A stretch of 64,000 nt of DNA from Hemerocallis citrina (GCA_017893485.1 CM030361.1:304692822-304756821); one strand, 5' to 3'. Shown: positions 23,601-34,435, counted from the first letter of the stretch. Notes: generated from the sequence alone by a model not told the origin. Numbers and translations: made by a program.

Positions 23601-26273
23601 CAGATAAGAATGTTCCCCCCGGATATCCCGAAGACATCTTTTGTGACCGACCAAGGCCTTTATTGCTACAGAGTCATGCCATTCGGCCTAAAGAACACAG
23701 GGGCGACATACCAACGCCTCGTCAACACGGTTTTCTAGGCCCAGATCGGCCGGAACATGGAAGTGTACGTCGACGACATGCTTGTGAAAAGCATCCGAGG
23801 TGTTGATCATGTGACCAACCTCCAAGAAGCATTTGATGTTTTAAGAAAACACAATATGAGACTCAACCCGAACAAGTGTGCGTTCGGCATCTCATCAGGG
23901 AAGTTCCTCGGCTTCATGGTTAGCCAATGAGGAATTGAAGCAAATCCGGAAAAGATCAAGGCCATATTGGACATGGCCCCTCCTAGAAATGTCAAGGAAG
24001 TTCAAAGATTGACTGGTCGCCTAGCCGCCATAGGACGCTTTCTGTCGAAGTCCGGGGAGAAGTGCCTCCCGTTCTTCAAAGTCCTCAGGGGGGCTAAAGG
24101 ATTCGAGTGGGGGAAACAGCAACAAGACTCATTTGACCAGCTTAAAGCATACCTCGTCAATCCACCTCTTCTCAGCAAACCTATACCTGGCGAACCACTC
24201 TACCTCTACATGGCAGCTTCCGAACAGACGCTTAGTGCGGTCTTAGTCAGAGAAGAAGAAAGGGCTCAGAAGCCCATCTACTACGTCAGCAAAGTACTTC
24301 GGGACGCCGAGCTCCGGTACCCGAAGATTGAGAAAATAGCCTATGCCCTGGTAATGGCGAGAAAGCTTCGGCCCTACTTTCAGTCCCATGCGGTGGTCGT
24401 CCTTACCGACCAGCCGCTCAAACAGCCTCGGACCGCGATCAAGGCTCAGGCGCTGACCGAATTCATAGTTGAGAGTACAATCCCTGAGCCCTGCCAAACA
24501 GCAAAGGGACCGCCGGTTTGATCAATTTATGTTGACGGATCTTCTTGCAATGAGGAAAGCGGGGCAGGAGTCATCCTGGCAGGCCCAGATGACTTCATCC
24601 TCCAATACTCCCTCCGTATAAATTTCAAAGCTTCGAACAACGAGGCCGAATACGAGGCACTAATAGCCGGTCTAAGAATGGCCCGAAATGCAGGGGCACA
24701 CCGGCTACAGATCTTCAGCGACTCTCAGTTGGTTGTCAACCAGGTTCTCGGCGAGTATGAAGCCCGCGATGATAGAATGGTTAAATACTTGGCTAAAGTC
24801 AAGAGCCTCATGGCGCTGTTTGAAAAGGCCCTCATCCAAAGGATCCCCCGAGAAGAAAATGCTCAGGCCGACGCCCTATCCAAATTAGCCTCCTCTTCCC
24901 TTCAAGGTCTTGAGCAGACCGTATTGATAGAAGTCCTCTTGAAGCCAAGCATAAAGGACGAAACACCTGACTCCGTTGAAACATTGCCTGTCCTCCTCGA
25001 AGACAATTGGATGAAGCCCCTCGTCGAATTCTTGAGGGACGGACTTCTCCCTGAAGATTCGAGGGAAGCAAGAAGAATCAGGACCCGAGCCGAGCGTTTT
25101 ACTTTAATCGAGGGCATCTTATATAAACGCTCCTTCACCCAGGTGGACGGTCGGCCTTACCTAAGGTGCCTTTCCCCCGGGCAAGCCGACTACGCCCTGC
25201 AAGAGCTCCACGAGGGCATCGGCGGAGCTCATTCTGGGTCCAGGGATCTAGCGCGCAAAGTGTTGAACTACGGGTATTACTGGCCCACTCTCCTACGGGA
25301 CGCCGAACGAAACGTTCGGCAGTGCAGCTCCTGTCAAAAGTATGCAGACATCCGATGCCTTCCACAAGCACCGCTCACCTCCCTATCAAGTCCGATCCCC
25401 TTCGCTATGTGGGGGATGGATTTACTAGGGCCGTTTCCACCAGCCCCCGGACAGCTAAAGTTCCTAGTCGTGGCGGTCGACTATTTCTCTAAATGGATAG
25501 AAGCCGAGCCCCTGGCTACAATCACCGAGCATAGAGTCGTTCAATTCTTCTGGAAAAATGTGATTTGCCGGTTCGGCATTCCCCGAGTCATAGTCACGGA
25601 TAATGGAACACAGTTCACTGGGGCCGCCTTCCGAGCTTTATGTGAGGACCTCTCCATACAACACCGATTCTCCTCCGTCTCCCATCCTCAGTCGAATGGC
25701 CAGGCCGAGAATGCCAACCGACAGATTCTTTCGGGCATTAAGAAGAGATTAGACAAGTGTTCCAAAGGACTGTGGGTCGATCAGCTGCCAAACGTGCTCT
25801 GGAATCACCGCACCACCAAGCGAACCCCAACAGGCGAGAGCCCGTTTAATCTCACCTATGGGTCCGAGGCCCTCATTCCCCTAGAAGTTGGGATACCCTC
25901 TCCTCGTTTGATGGCCTTTGAAGAAGAGCAGAATGCCAAAGAGCTCAGAGCAAGCCTAGATCTGATAGATGAAATCCGAGAGAGAGCGGCCATACGCCAG
26001 CAAGCTTACCGAAGAAGGATCGAGCTAGCATACAACAAAAGGGTCCGCCCAACGGACCTCAAAGAAGGGGATCTAGTCCTCCGAAAATTGGCCATCTCGT
26101 TCCCCGGACAGAAAAGCAAACTGGCCCCGAATTGGGAGGGACCGTACAAAATCTCAAAAGTGATCCGCCCCGGTGCGTACAAGCTAGAAGATCTCGAAGG
26201 CAGAGAAATTCCCAAGACTTGGAATGCCGACCATCTTTTGAAATACCAAGAGAAGGCAACTACGCTTCTCTAA
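20637..26273 (+). pseudogene. Tat-type gypsy gag-pol, three nonsense codons
   Basis: One frame of about 1,878 codons from ATG 20637 is broken by TAG 23736-23738, TGA 23928-23930 and TGA 24519-24521, with no frameshift. Domains in order: gag (codons about 300-430, PAREWYSRLAPSSI-like core), a Cys/His motif (CRYHRDHGHDTSDC, about 537), aspartic protease (VDNGSSVNILF, about 676), reverse transcriptase (WRICIDFTDLNKACPKDPFP; catalytic YVDDM about 1043, just after the first stop), RNase H, a second RNase H (IYVDGSS, about 1297) and integrase (HH-CC zinc finger about 1517-1567; MDLLGP, TDNGTQF and GQAEN carrying the D-D-E triad). The first stop precedes YVDDM, so the encoded protein cannot be an active polymerase. 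All three stops fit single C-to-T or G-to-A changes. Confidence 0.93.
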
Positions 26274-26444
26274 GTAACTCGAGATGTCGAACCATTCCTT
26301 TCCTTTTACTAGTAGTGATTTTTCCTTTTATTTTTTCATTGTAATAACGGCTAGCAACTTTAGAAGCAGCCGATCATTAGATATTAATAAATAAAGTTTT
26401 TTCATATTTTCACTGCTATTACATCTTTCTGCTTTTAACTCTCT

Positions 26445-27715
26445 AATCTAACAATGGTTCCGGAGTCCAACGCTTGGCTCGATTCTACTTCACAAGTACG
26501 CTCCTAAGCGTACTAGAAGTAGCTCACCATTCGGAAATGCTCCCACAGCCGTTGAATGGTTCGGAGTCCAACACTTGGTTCGATTCTACTTCACAAGTAC
26601 GCTCCTAAGCGTACTAGAAGTAGCTCGCCATTTGGAAATGCTCCCACAGCCGTTGAATGGTTTGGAGTCCAACACTTGGTTCGACTCTACTCCGCAAGTT
26701 CGCTTCTAAGCAAGTTAGGGGTAGTTCGCCATTCGGAAATGCTCCCACAACCCTAAACTAATCTAACAATGGTTCCGGAGTCCAACACTTGGCTCGATTC
26801 TACTTCACAAGTACGCTCCTAAGTGTACTAGAAGTAGCTCGCCATTCGGAAATGCTCCCACAGCCGTTGAATGGTTCGGAGTCCAACACTTGGTTCGACT
26901 CTACTTCGCAAGCTCGCTCCTAGGCAAGCTAGGGGTAGTTCGCCATTCGTAAATGCTCCCACAACCCTAAACTAATCTAACAATGGTTCCGGAGTCCAAC
27001 ACTTGGCTCGATTCTACTTCGCAAGTTCTCTCCTAAGCGAACTAGAAGTAGCTCGCCATTCGGAACTGCTCCAACAGCCGTTGAATGGTTCGGAGTCCAA
27101 CACTTGGTTCGACTCTACTTCGTAAGCTCGCTCCTAAGCGAGCTAGGGGTAGTTCGCCATTCGAAAATGCTCCCACAACCTTAAACTAATCTAACAATGG
27201 TTCCGGAGTCCAACACTTGGCTCGATTCTACTTCGCAAGTTCGCTCCTAAGCGAACTAGAAGTAGCTCGCCATTCAGAACTGCTCCAACAGCCGTTGAAT
27301 GGTTCAGAGTCCAACACTTGGTTCGACTCTACTTCACAAGCTCGCTCCTAAGCGAGCTAGGGGTAGTTCGCCATTCGAAAATGCTCCCACAACCCTAAAC
27401 TAATCTAACAATGGTTCCGGAGTCCAACACTTGGCTCGATTCTACTTCGCAAGTTCGCTCCTAAGCGAACTAGAAGTAGCTCGCCATTCGGAACTGCTCC
27501 CACAGCCGTTGAATGGTTCGGAGTCCAACACTCGGTTCGATTCTACTTCGCAAGTTCGCTCCTAAGCGAACTAGAGGTAGTTCGCCGTTCGGAAATGCTC
27601 CCACAACCCTAAACTAGTCTGACAATGGTTCCGGAGTCCAACACTTGGCTCGATTCTACTTCGCAAGTTCGCTCCTAAACGAACTGGAAGAAGCTCGCCA
27701 TTCGGAACTGCTACC
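26445..27715. repeat. 214-bp dimeric tandem repeat with 12 hairpins
   Basis: AATCTAACAATGGTTCCGG recurs at 26445, 26760, 26974, 27188, 27402 and 27616, spacing 214 bp except the first (315). Each unit is two related halves of about 107 bp (GGTTC(C)GGAGTCCAACACTTGG...). Every half carries a hairpin: outer arm CTACTTC, inner arm such as AGTTCGCT, loop CCTA, then the complementary arms. It lies between pol and the antisense genes inside the gypsy element. Confidence 0.92.
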
Positions 27716-27925
27716 ACTTTAGAAGCCTCGGCGCAGCAGACAACAGTCGCAAGAATAAAACACACAAGTTCGGCAACAACACTTTTATTGATGAAACAGA
27801 TGCGGTACAGAGACAAACACAGCAGGATTACAACTCGTCAAAGAAAAAGTTACAATGCCGACTTATTACACTTAGCAAAAAACCAAAAAAAAAAGAGTAC
27901 ACAAAAATTTGCGAAGTCAACGACT

Positions 27926-28840
27926 TTAGCGCTTTTTCGGAGCCGGAGCGTTCCGCTTCAAAGACACTCGAGAATGACGACGCTTGTCTCCGGAGCGCGA
28001 CCCCAAGCCAGCGAACTGAGACGTATCCTCGGCACCACTTCTAGTGGCTACTCCGACGGACGCTCCGCTCGACGAAATTGCCACCGAGCTCTGCGCGTCC
28101 CCCGGACTAGGTTGGCCGATCCGCTGACGGGTTGCCATCTCATAGAAGGTAATACCCCGCTCACTCTCAGCCCGAGTGCACGACGTGCTTCGAACATTGA
28201 TCGGCCCTGAATGTGGCTTAAGACGGGCCACTTCTGCCTCCAACTCCGAGATCCGATCCCGCAACGAGTTGTCCTTGACGTCGACTTCGAAACGTGGGGG
28301 TATCACGGAGTCCGGCACTCCAGATCGGCTGGCGATGAGGCGCCGAAGGTGGGTGACCTCGATGCTTTTATCCACCGTTGCTCTCTTGAGCGCTTCGACT
28401 TCGGCAGTCAACTGTACCCGTTCGGTCGTCAACTTGGCCACCTCGGCCATCAGCCCCTCGCCCTCACTCCGAAGCTTCGCCTCTACAGACTGAAGATGTT
28501 GTATCTCGGAAAGCAAATCGTCTCTCTCCGCTGTTATTTTGGACAAGTTATGACGAATGCACTGAACCCGAATCTCATTACTGAAATCAGTTGGCGAATA
28601 TTCACCTTCGGGGATAAGCTCGGCGATCCTGCTTTCCAAACAGCGAATCTCGATATCTCGCCGGCCGAGGATGAGCTGGAGATGGGTCCTCTCGCTTTCA
28701 GCTCGGTGCAATCCGAGCTCGACCTCGTAGAGTCTCTCTCGGCACCCCGCCAGATACAGCCTCGTCGCCCCCAGGCCGACCTCGGCTCGAGCTTCCTCAT
28801 CCGAGCGCGAAGGCTCGACGTCCTGGGCGATCACCATAAG
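27926..28840 (-). CDS. Coiled-coil protein, antisense exon 4 or separate gene
   Basis: On the minus strand a 304-codon frame follows an acceptor CTCTTTGCAG, with ATG at 28837 (MVIAQDVEPSRSDEEARAEV). It is rich in Leu/Glu/Arg heptads (ERDDLLSEIQHLQSVEAKL; LRDRISELEAEVARL), a long coiled coil, and ends in a basic tail (KRNAPAPKKR). It may be a separate gene, or the last exon of the upstream antisense gene: exon 3 could splice from GTCAAG at 29104-29109 to 28840 in frame. No enzymatic motif. Function unknown. Confidence 0.6.
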   Translation of the reverse strand, partial: LMVIAQDVEPSRSDEEARAEVGLGATRLYLAGCRERLYEVELGLHRAESERTHLQLILGRRDIEIRCLESRIAELIPEGEYSPTDFSNEIRVQCIRHNLSKITAERDDLLSEIQHLQSVEAKLRSEGEGLMAEVAKLTTERVQLTAEVEALKRATVDKSIEVTHLRRLIASRSGVPDSVIPPRFEVDVKDNSLRDRISELEAEVARLKPHSGPINVRSTSCTRAESERGITFYEMATRQRIGQPSPGDAQSSVAISSSGASVGVATRSGAEDTSQFAGLGSRSGDKRRHSRVSLKRNAPAPKKR

Positions 28841-29097
28841 CTGCAAAGAGATCGGAGTAATCAACAAAAATGTCGAACACTGTCGAAGCACCACACTTGG
28901 AAAAATTTTCTTTTCTAAAAACAAGAAGGGAATGTTCGGCAAAAGAGGGGGCAAAAGACAAAAACTTCCGAACATCAACACCTGCAAAAACTTTCTTTTC
29001 ATTAATGTCAAAAAGTAGCGGTGGCCAGTCCGCTATTAGGCATTACAGAGTTCGAAAAGAAAAACAAAAAACAAAAACAAGAAAACAAAAGGCGGAT

Positions 29098-31205
29098 TCA
29101 AGGCTTGACCTCTTTCCCCGAGCGACGAGGTGGGGTGGGGGTTGACTTCGCCGAAGGAGACGCCGCCGCCAGCGGGGTAATCGCGGTGCTGGGGACCTCA
29201 TTAGTAGCCCCGGCCCCGGCGCCGGCTTCGTCGTCGCCCTCCTCCTCTTCTTCCCCTTCGGACTCGGGGTCGAAGCCCTCGACGTGTCCGGGGAATAGCC
29301 GCCACCCCGAGACGTCCACCTCGGGGTACGCTTCCGACACCCGCTCGAGTGCGGCGGCGAAGGCCTTCACCATGTTCTGCGCGAGGAACCCTTGGGCCTT
29401 CTCCAGGGTCGCGTCCTCCGCCGCCTTCACGGCTGCCGCCTGCGCCGCCTCGAACTCGGCCAACTGCTTGGCCGACCCCTCCTTCTGCCGAAGGAGCTCG
29501 CCCTCCAGCCTCTTCACCTCGGCCTCGAGGTGCTGGATCCTCGCCGACCTGCCCTCATGCTCAACACGGAGCTTGTCGAGCTCGTTCGACATCCGAGCTT
29601 TTTCATTCCGAGCTTGGTCGGACTCCTGCTTCAGCTCTTTCTCCAGAGCTGTCAGCCTCTCGGTGAGGTGGCCGAAGTGGACGATGATCTGCAGCAAAGA
29701 AGAACTAAAAGAGTTAGAAAATTTTTTTGTGATTCAAGAAATACAACAGACGAGGAAAAGCTTACCGATACCGCCGAACGAGCGATCTCGATCACGTCGT
29801 CGCCCTCTCTCCCCGCCTCCATGGCGGCTCGGTCCTTCGGGGTGGCGAGATGCTTGATGGCCTGCATGCTTGCCAAGGAGTTCCCGAGGAACCCATTGTG
29901 CTTCCGAACTTGCCAGTCCGGAATATGGATCCGCTTGTGCTCCTCCGTCAGGAGCTCCTCGCCTGCCACGGTCAGCGGCGGGGTCGGCATGGCGAGAGCG
30001 GCAGCAATGGGGAACTCCCCCACAGGTGCGGGAGCCGAAGTCCCCGCCACAGTGACGACCGGGTCGTCAAGGATCTCCACCTCCCCGACGGGGGCTGTAA
30101 TCCTCGGAGCCTTCGAGGTCGGGGGCAACTTGGACGCTACCCTCTTGCACTTCTTCGGTGCCTTGCTCGCAAGCCCTGCCCTGAGCGCCAAGACCGCGTC
30201 GTAGTCCAGGATTCTGCATCAAAAACACAAAGTGATTAGCACATAAAAAACAACAAGGTAATGAGTACGGATAAAAGAACTTGACGAGAGCCGCGTACTG
30301 GGATCTACGCGGCAGAGCCCTCCCTTGTAGAGGACGTCCTCCGTCAGCTCCTTCCAATCGTACTTCGGCCGGTCAAGGAGGATCCGGACCGCCTCTTCTT
30401 CTTCTACCGAGAGCTTCGGCACCGCCTTCGCCCTCTTCGGCACCCCTTCTACCCAGTCAGAGGGGATCGGCCAGGCCTCTCGACTCCGCACGACGAACCA
30501 CTTCTCCCGCCAGTGCTTAATAGAGTCAGGGCAGATGACGAGTCTGCCGCCGTGCCTCGGAGTCAAATAATACCGGTACTCCGACTTATTCCCTTGGTGG
30601 AGCCGGTATAGCGTCCGAAGCACGTTCAGCTGCGGCTCGATCCCTGCGGCCTGGCAGTGGAGAACGAAACCATTAATCACTCGCCACGCGTTCGGCATAA
30701 GTTGGATGGGGCTGACCCCGAACCAACTCACCACGGTGATTGCGAACGCGTGGAGAGGTAGCCGAGCACCGGCGATAAAGGCATTGACCGGCCAGCAACA
30801 CATGGTCACTGGCAGCGGCGAGTTGGCCCTAACTCCGGGGCCCGACAACATGATTTTGTACTCCTCCGGGATGAAAAAAGAATCCCGGATCCCTGCCAGA
30901 TCCTCTTCGCGCAGGATCGACGCCGCATCGTCCGCCTCCATCGTCTCCCTCACGGCATTCCCCTCGAAGGACCTCCCCCTCCCATGGACAATTCGCTCGG
31001 CCTGATCCTCCGGGAGCTGCCTGACTCTGTGGAGCCCCGTCAACGGACCTGGTAGTTGTCCGAACTCCCCCATCCTCTTCGGATCGACAACGATCGAATC
31101 CTTGCCGAACACCTTGCCTTTGGTCGGGGTCGGAGTCGAGTCCTCGACGTCTTCAAGGGAGGGCTCGGACCAAGAGACTTCGTCGGAGACAGAAGCTACA
31201 TACAT
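29098..31205 (-). CDS. Antisense spliced gene of Tat element (PF04195-like)
   Basis: Minus-strand exons 31205-30286, 30213-29766 and 29688-29098 join in frame (1959 nt, 652 aa plus stop) with no stops. Exon 1 holds a domain I recognise as resembling the putative gypsy-type transposon family (Pfam PF04195): SFFIPEEYKIMLSGPGV, ARLPLHAFAITVVSWFGV, LMPNAWRVINGFVLHC, WREKWFVV. Exons 2-3 add a Pro/Ala-rich linker and a coiled coil (RLTALEKELKQESDQARNEK) with an acidic Gly/Ala-rich end. Antisense genes downstream of pol are known in Tat elements such as Grande and RIRE2; their role is unknown. The intron 1 donor (GTCAAG) is non-ideal. Using GTACTC at 30268 instead needs a one-base frameshift and a 55-bp intron, but gives a more natural peptide (YAALVKF). 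The frame is intact while the sense polyprotein is broken. Confidence 0.72.
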
Positions 31206-31345
31206 AGTTGATGATAAATTACCTTAAGAGAGACAGCTGCCGGAAAACTTCGCCTGAACCAAACGCCGACGCCGGAAAAACTCGCCTGAGCACAAGAAAC
31301 CGTCTGAGCAAAGGAGAGGAGAAATGAGAAATGAGAGAGGGGGGT

Positions 31346-31358
31346 GAGGATTTATAGA
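31346..31358 (-). promoter_or_regulatory. TATA box of antisense gene
   Basis: On the minus strand CTCTATAAATCCTC lies about 145 bp upstream of the antisense ATG at 31205, a normal plant TATA-to-ATG distance. It gives the antisense gene its own promoter, separate from the LTR. Confidence 0.6.
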
Positions 31359-31611
31359 GAGGGGCGCTCCAAACGAGGTTAATGGGCTCGTACGACCGGC
31401 CCATTCAAACGAAACGACGGAGCGACCCCAATCGTCGCCTTGCTAACCACGCCAAATCATGAGTCGAATTTAATGCACGCCCCATCTGACAGAAGCCCAA
31501 AGGTCACTGCAATTAATAAACGTCCCATCTGTCAGAGTTGGCAGAGCTGTCAGAAGCTGTCAGAAGCTCAGATGGCGCACAGAAGAAACAAACTCCTAAA
31601 AACGACAAGTT

Positions 31612-32960
31612 TGGAAGCTCGGCACCCACTGCCGAGCGTTCGTGACACCGACCTTGTTACAGGGTAAAAATCAAGTTCGGCACTCACTGCCGAGCGTTCG
31701 TGACACCGACCTTGTTACGGGGTAAAAATCAAGCTCGGCACTCACTGCCGAGCGTTCGTGACACCGACCTTGTTACGGGGTAAAAATCAAGTTCGGCACT
31801 CACTGCCGAGCGTTCGTGACACCGACCTTGTTACGGGGTAAAAATCAAGTTCGGCACTCACTGCCGAGCGTTCGTGACACCGACCTTGTTACGGGGTAAA
31901 AATCAAGCTCGGCACTCACTGCCGAGCGTTCGTGACACCGACCTTGTTACGGGGTAAAAATTAAGTTCGGCACTCACTGCCGAGCGTTCGTGACACCGAC
32001 CTTGTTACGGGGTAAAAATCAAGTTCGGCACTCACTGTCGAGCGTTCGTGACACCGACCTTGTTAGGGGGTAAAAATCAAGTTCGGCACTCACTGCCGAG
32101 CGTTCGTGACACCGACCTTGTTACGGGGTAAAAATCAAGTTTGGCACTCATTGCCGAGCGTTCGTGACACCGACCTTGTTACGGAGTAAAAATCAAGTTC
32201 GGCACTCACTGCCGAGCGTTCGTGACACCGACCTTGTTACGGGGTAAAAATCAAGCTCGGCACTCACTGCCGAGCGTTCGTGACACCGACCTTGTTACGG
32301 GGTAAAAATCAAGTTCGGCACTCACTGCCGAGCGTTCGTGACATCGACCTTGTTACGGGGTAAAAATCAAGCTCGGCACTCACTGCCGAGCGTTCGTGAC
32401 ACCGACCTTGTTACGGGGTAAAAATTAAGTTCGGCACTCACTGCCGAGCGTTCGTGACACCGACCTTGTTACGAGGTAAAAATCAAGTTCGGCACTCACT
32501 GTCGAGCGTTCGTGACACCGACCTTGTTAGGGGGTAAAAATCAAGTTCGGCACTCACTGCCGAGCGTTCGTGACACCGACCTTGTTACGGGGTAAAAATC
32601 AAGTTTGGCACTCATTGCCGAGCGTTCGTGACACCGACCTTGTTACGGGGTAAAAATCAAGTTCGGCACTCACTGCCGAGCGTTCGTGACACCGACCTTG
32701 TTACGGGGTAAAAATCAAGCTCGGCACTCACTGCCGAGCGTTCGTGACACCGACCTTGTTACGGGGTAAAAATCAAGTTCGGCACTCACTGCCGAGCGTT
32801 CGTGACACCGACCTTGTTATGGGGTAAAAATCAAGTTCGGCACTCACTACCGAGCGTTCGTGACACCGACCTTGTTACGGGGTAAAAATCAAGTTCGGCA
32901 CTCACTGCCGAGCGTATGTGACACCGACCTCGTTATAGGGTAAAAAACAAGTTTGGCAGA
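31612..32960. repeat. 58-bp satellite array, about 23 copies
   Basis: Unit: TCGGCACTCACTGCCGAGCG, then TTCGTGACACCGACCTTG, then TTACGGGGTAAAAATCAAG. Repeat spacing is exactly 58 bp. Each unit begins with an inverted repeat (CTCGGCA, 5-base loop, TGCCGAG). A block of at least seven units is itself duplicated at 464 bp (8 x 58). The last copy is degenerate. Confidence 0.95.
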
Positions 32961-33339
32961 TCGCCAGACTCACTCCTAGCACTCGCAGCTATGCCGAACT
33001 CGCTTTCCTCTCCGGAAAAGCTCGCCGAACTGCATATCGACCTCGACCCTCTAGTCAGCGAGCCCTAGGAGGAGTCAAAGGCGTGATCCAAATGTATAAG
33101 ACCCCCGAACGACGAATTGACGCTTCGCAAAGATAAAAAGGATATCCCTGCAAGAATACCACATGACCATCAGAGCTCATGAGCAACTCGGAGCTCAATC
33201 CACTTGGCAAATCACCTCACTACCCCCTCAAGATTCAAAACCCTCCATTTGAACACCGATACAACTCCGTTAGCCATCAAAACAGTTAAACTACTCCTCA
33301 AAGGCCGATCAAATTTAGCCTTTAGGAGTGGGGGGCTCG
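32961..33339 (+). other. Gypsy 3' region to polypurine tract
   Basis: Non-coding sequence between satellite and 3' LTR. It ends in the polypurine tract AGGAGTGGGGGGC (33324-33336), directly before the LTR TG. Confidence 0.7.
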
Positions 33340-34001
33340 TGATATGGCTAAAAATGGGGGTTAATCGGAACCGTCCAAGTCAGGTACGAATCCTGAGACC
33401 CGGGGGTAAAACGGTAATTTCGCCTACAAAAAGGTCCAAAATGGATATTGGGTCTTCTCTCCTAGGACCCAATAACCCACGAATGGATCCACCAACAAGA
33501 GGGTGCGGGTTTTAACCCACCACGCACCCAATCCAACAAGATAAAATTGGGGTCCCTGATCAATCCTGATCAACGGCCCTGATATACTTCTATCTTTTCA
33601 CTGGGATTTGGGGATTAAATTCCTTATCTGAATACGGGGAATATACCTTATCAGATTACATCCCTAAACTATTTACAAAGGAGAATATTCCTTATCAGAT
33701 CACGGGGATTACATTCCTGATCTGTTCTCTAAGACGCCTATAAATACCCCCCATCCATCTCCATTAAGAGGTAATCAATCTTTCACCAGTTTTTACGCTC
33801 ATTCATAGTCTTCCTAGGTTACTGACTTGAGCGTCGGAGGGTGCGTCGCCGGGAACAACCCCGGTGTCTCGCACTTTTTGCAGGTCTACGGCGGGATCGA
33901 TGACCAAAGCCCGACGGAACAGGTATACAGGTTTACTATTCAGTTTCCCTAAGAATCCACAAATTCATCTGTTTGCCCCCACACCAAATTTAGCGGCAAC
34001 A
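33340..34001 (+). repeat. 3' LTR of gypsy element
   Basis: 662 bp, same ends as the 5' LTR. Five differences, all C/T or G/A. It is followed by the GTGGG target duplication. Confidence 0.95.
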
Positions 34002-34235
34002 GTGGGGCATCCTATTTGATGATCCACACCGTTCACTTTGATATTTACGTTCTAATATGTATGTCTATAAAATATTAAGTGGTTTGGAGATCGTTTTTCC
34101 ATGCTTTAAGTGGTTGCAAAATGAACGGTTTTTTAATAATATAGAAAATTGGACCATGCGACGCATCATGCATGGGTAAGAAGTCTCCAAACAAGTTAGT
34201 AACAAGAGCATCAAGGATTGGAGGCGGTGGCATCG

Positions 34236-34435
34236 ATGGATTTGAGCGAAGGCGGTGATCATAGTAGTAACAACTTTGAGTTTGCGTTCAACTCTAGCAA
34301 CTTTTCCGATCGGGTTCTGTGGATGAGATCGTCGTTGGCGCTGCAGATTCAAAATTGGACGACGAGGGGTTCAACACCCTTGCCGACTGGGTCCAACATC
34401 GGAAAACGAGGGAGGACATTGACAAGGAAAAATGT
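34236..34435 (+). pseudogene. LRB/POB1-like BTB gene, first-exon fragment
   Basis: The translation MDLSEGGDHSSNNFEFAFNS followed by NFSDRVL resembles the N-terminus of plant BTB/POZ-BACK LRB/POB1 proteins, E3 ligase adaptors acting in light signalling. After a one-base deletion near 34321 the other frame continues EIVVGAADSKLDDEGFNTLA, then DWVQHRKTREDIDK, the next conserved block. Similarity stops near 34435 and the BTB and BACK domains do not follow. This is a truncated, frameshifted gene copy next to the gypsy element. Identification is from memory of the family. Confidence 0.7.

Larger units (their letters stand above)
19903..34001 (+). mobile_element. Complete Ty3/gypsy element, Tat type
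   Basis: A 14.1-kb element with two 662-bp LTRs and a perfect 5-bp target duplication, GTGGG (19898-19902 and 34002-34006). Order: LTR, primer-binding site, gag-pol (plus strand), 214-bp hairpin repeats, an antisense spliced gene, a 58-bp satellite, polypurine tract, LTR. The second RNase H-like domain and the antisense gene 3' of pol are features of the Tat group (as in Grande and RIRE2). The LTRs differ at only about five sites, all transitions, roughly 0.3 million years at 1.3e-8 substitutions per site per year (an assumed grass rate). gag-pol has three stops, so movement would need proteins from relatives. Confidence 0.95.

Noticed and set aside
26445..27715. Coding origin for the 214-bp repeats
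   Set aside because: No frame stays open across units and the conserved feature is base pairing, not a peptide.
28211..29857. Plus-strand open frames in the gypsy 3' region
   Set aside because: They are Ser/Pro-rich mirrors of the GC-rich antisense gene, whose splice sites, TATA box and domain support the minus strand.
31612..32960. CRISPR array
   Set aside because: The 58-bp unit repeats without unique spacers and lies in a plant retrotransposon.
19903..34001. Envelope-like gene of an Athila-type element
   Set aside because: The reading frames 3' of pol are antisense and coiled-coil or PF04195-like, without signal peptide or transmembrane segments, so a Tat-type assignment fits better.
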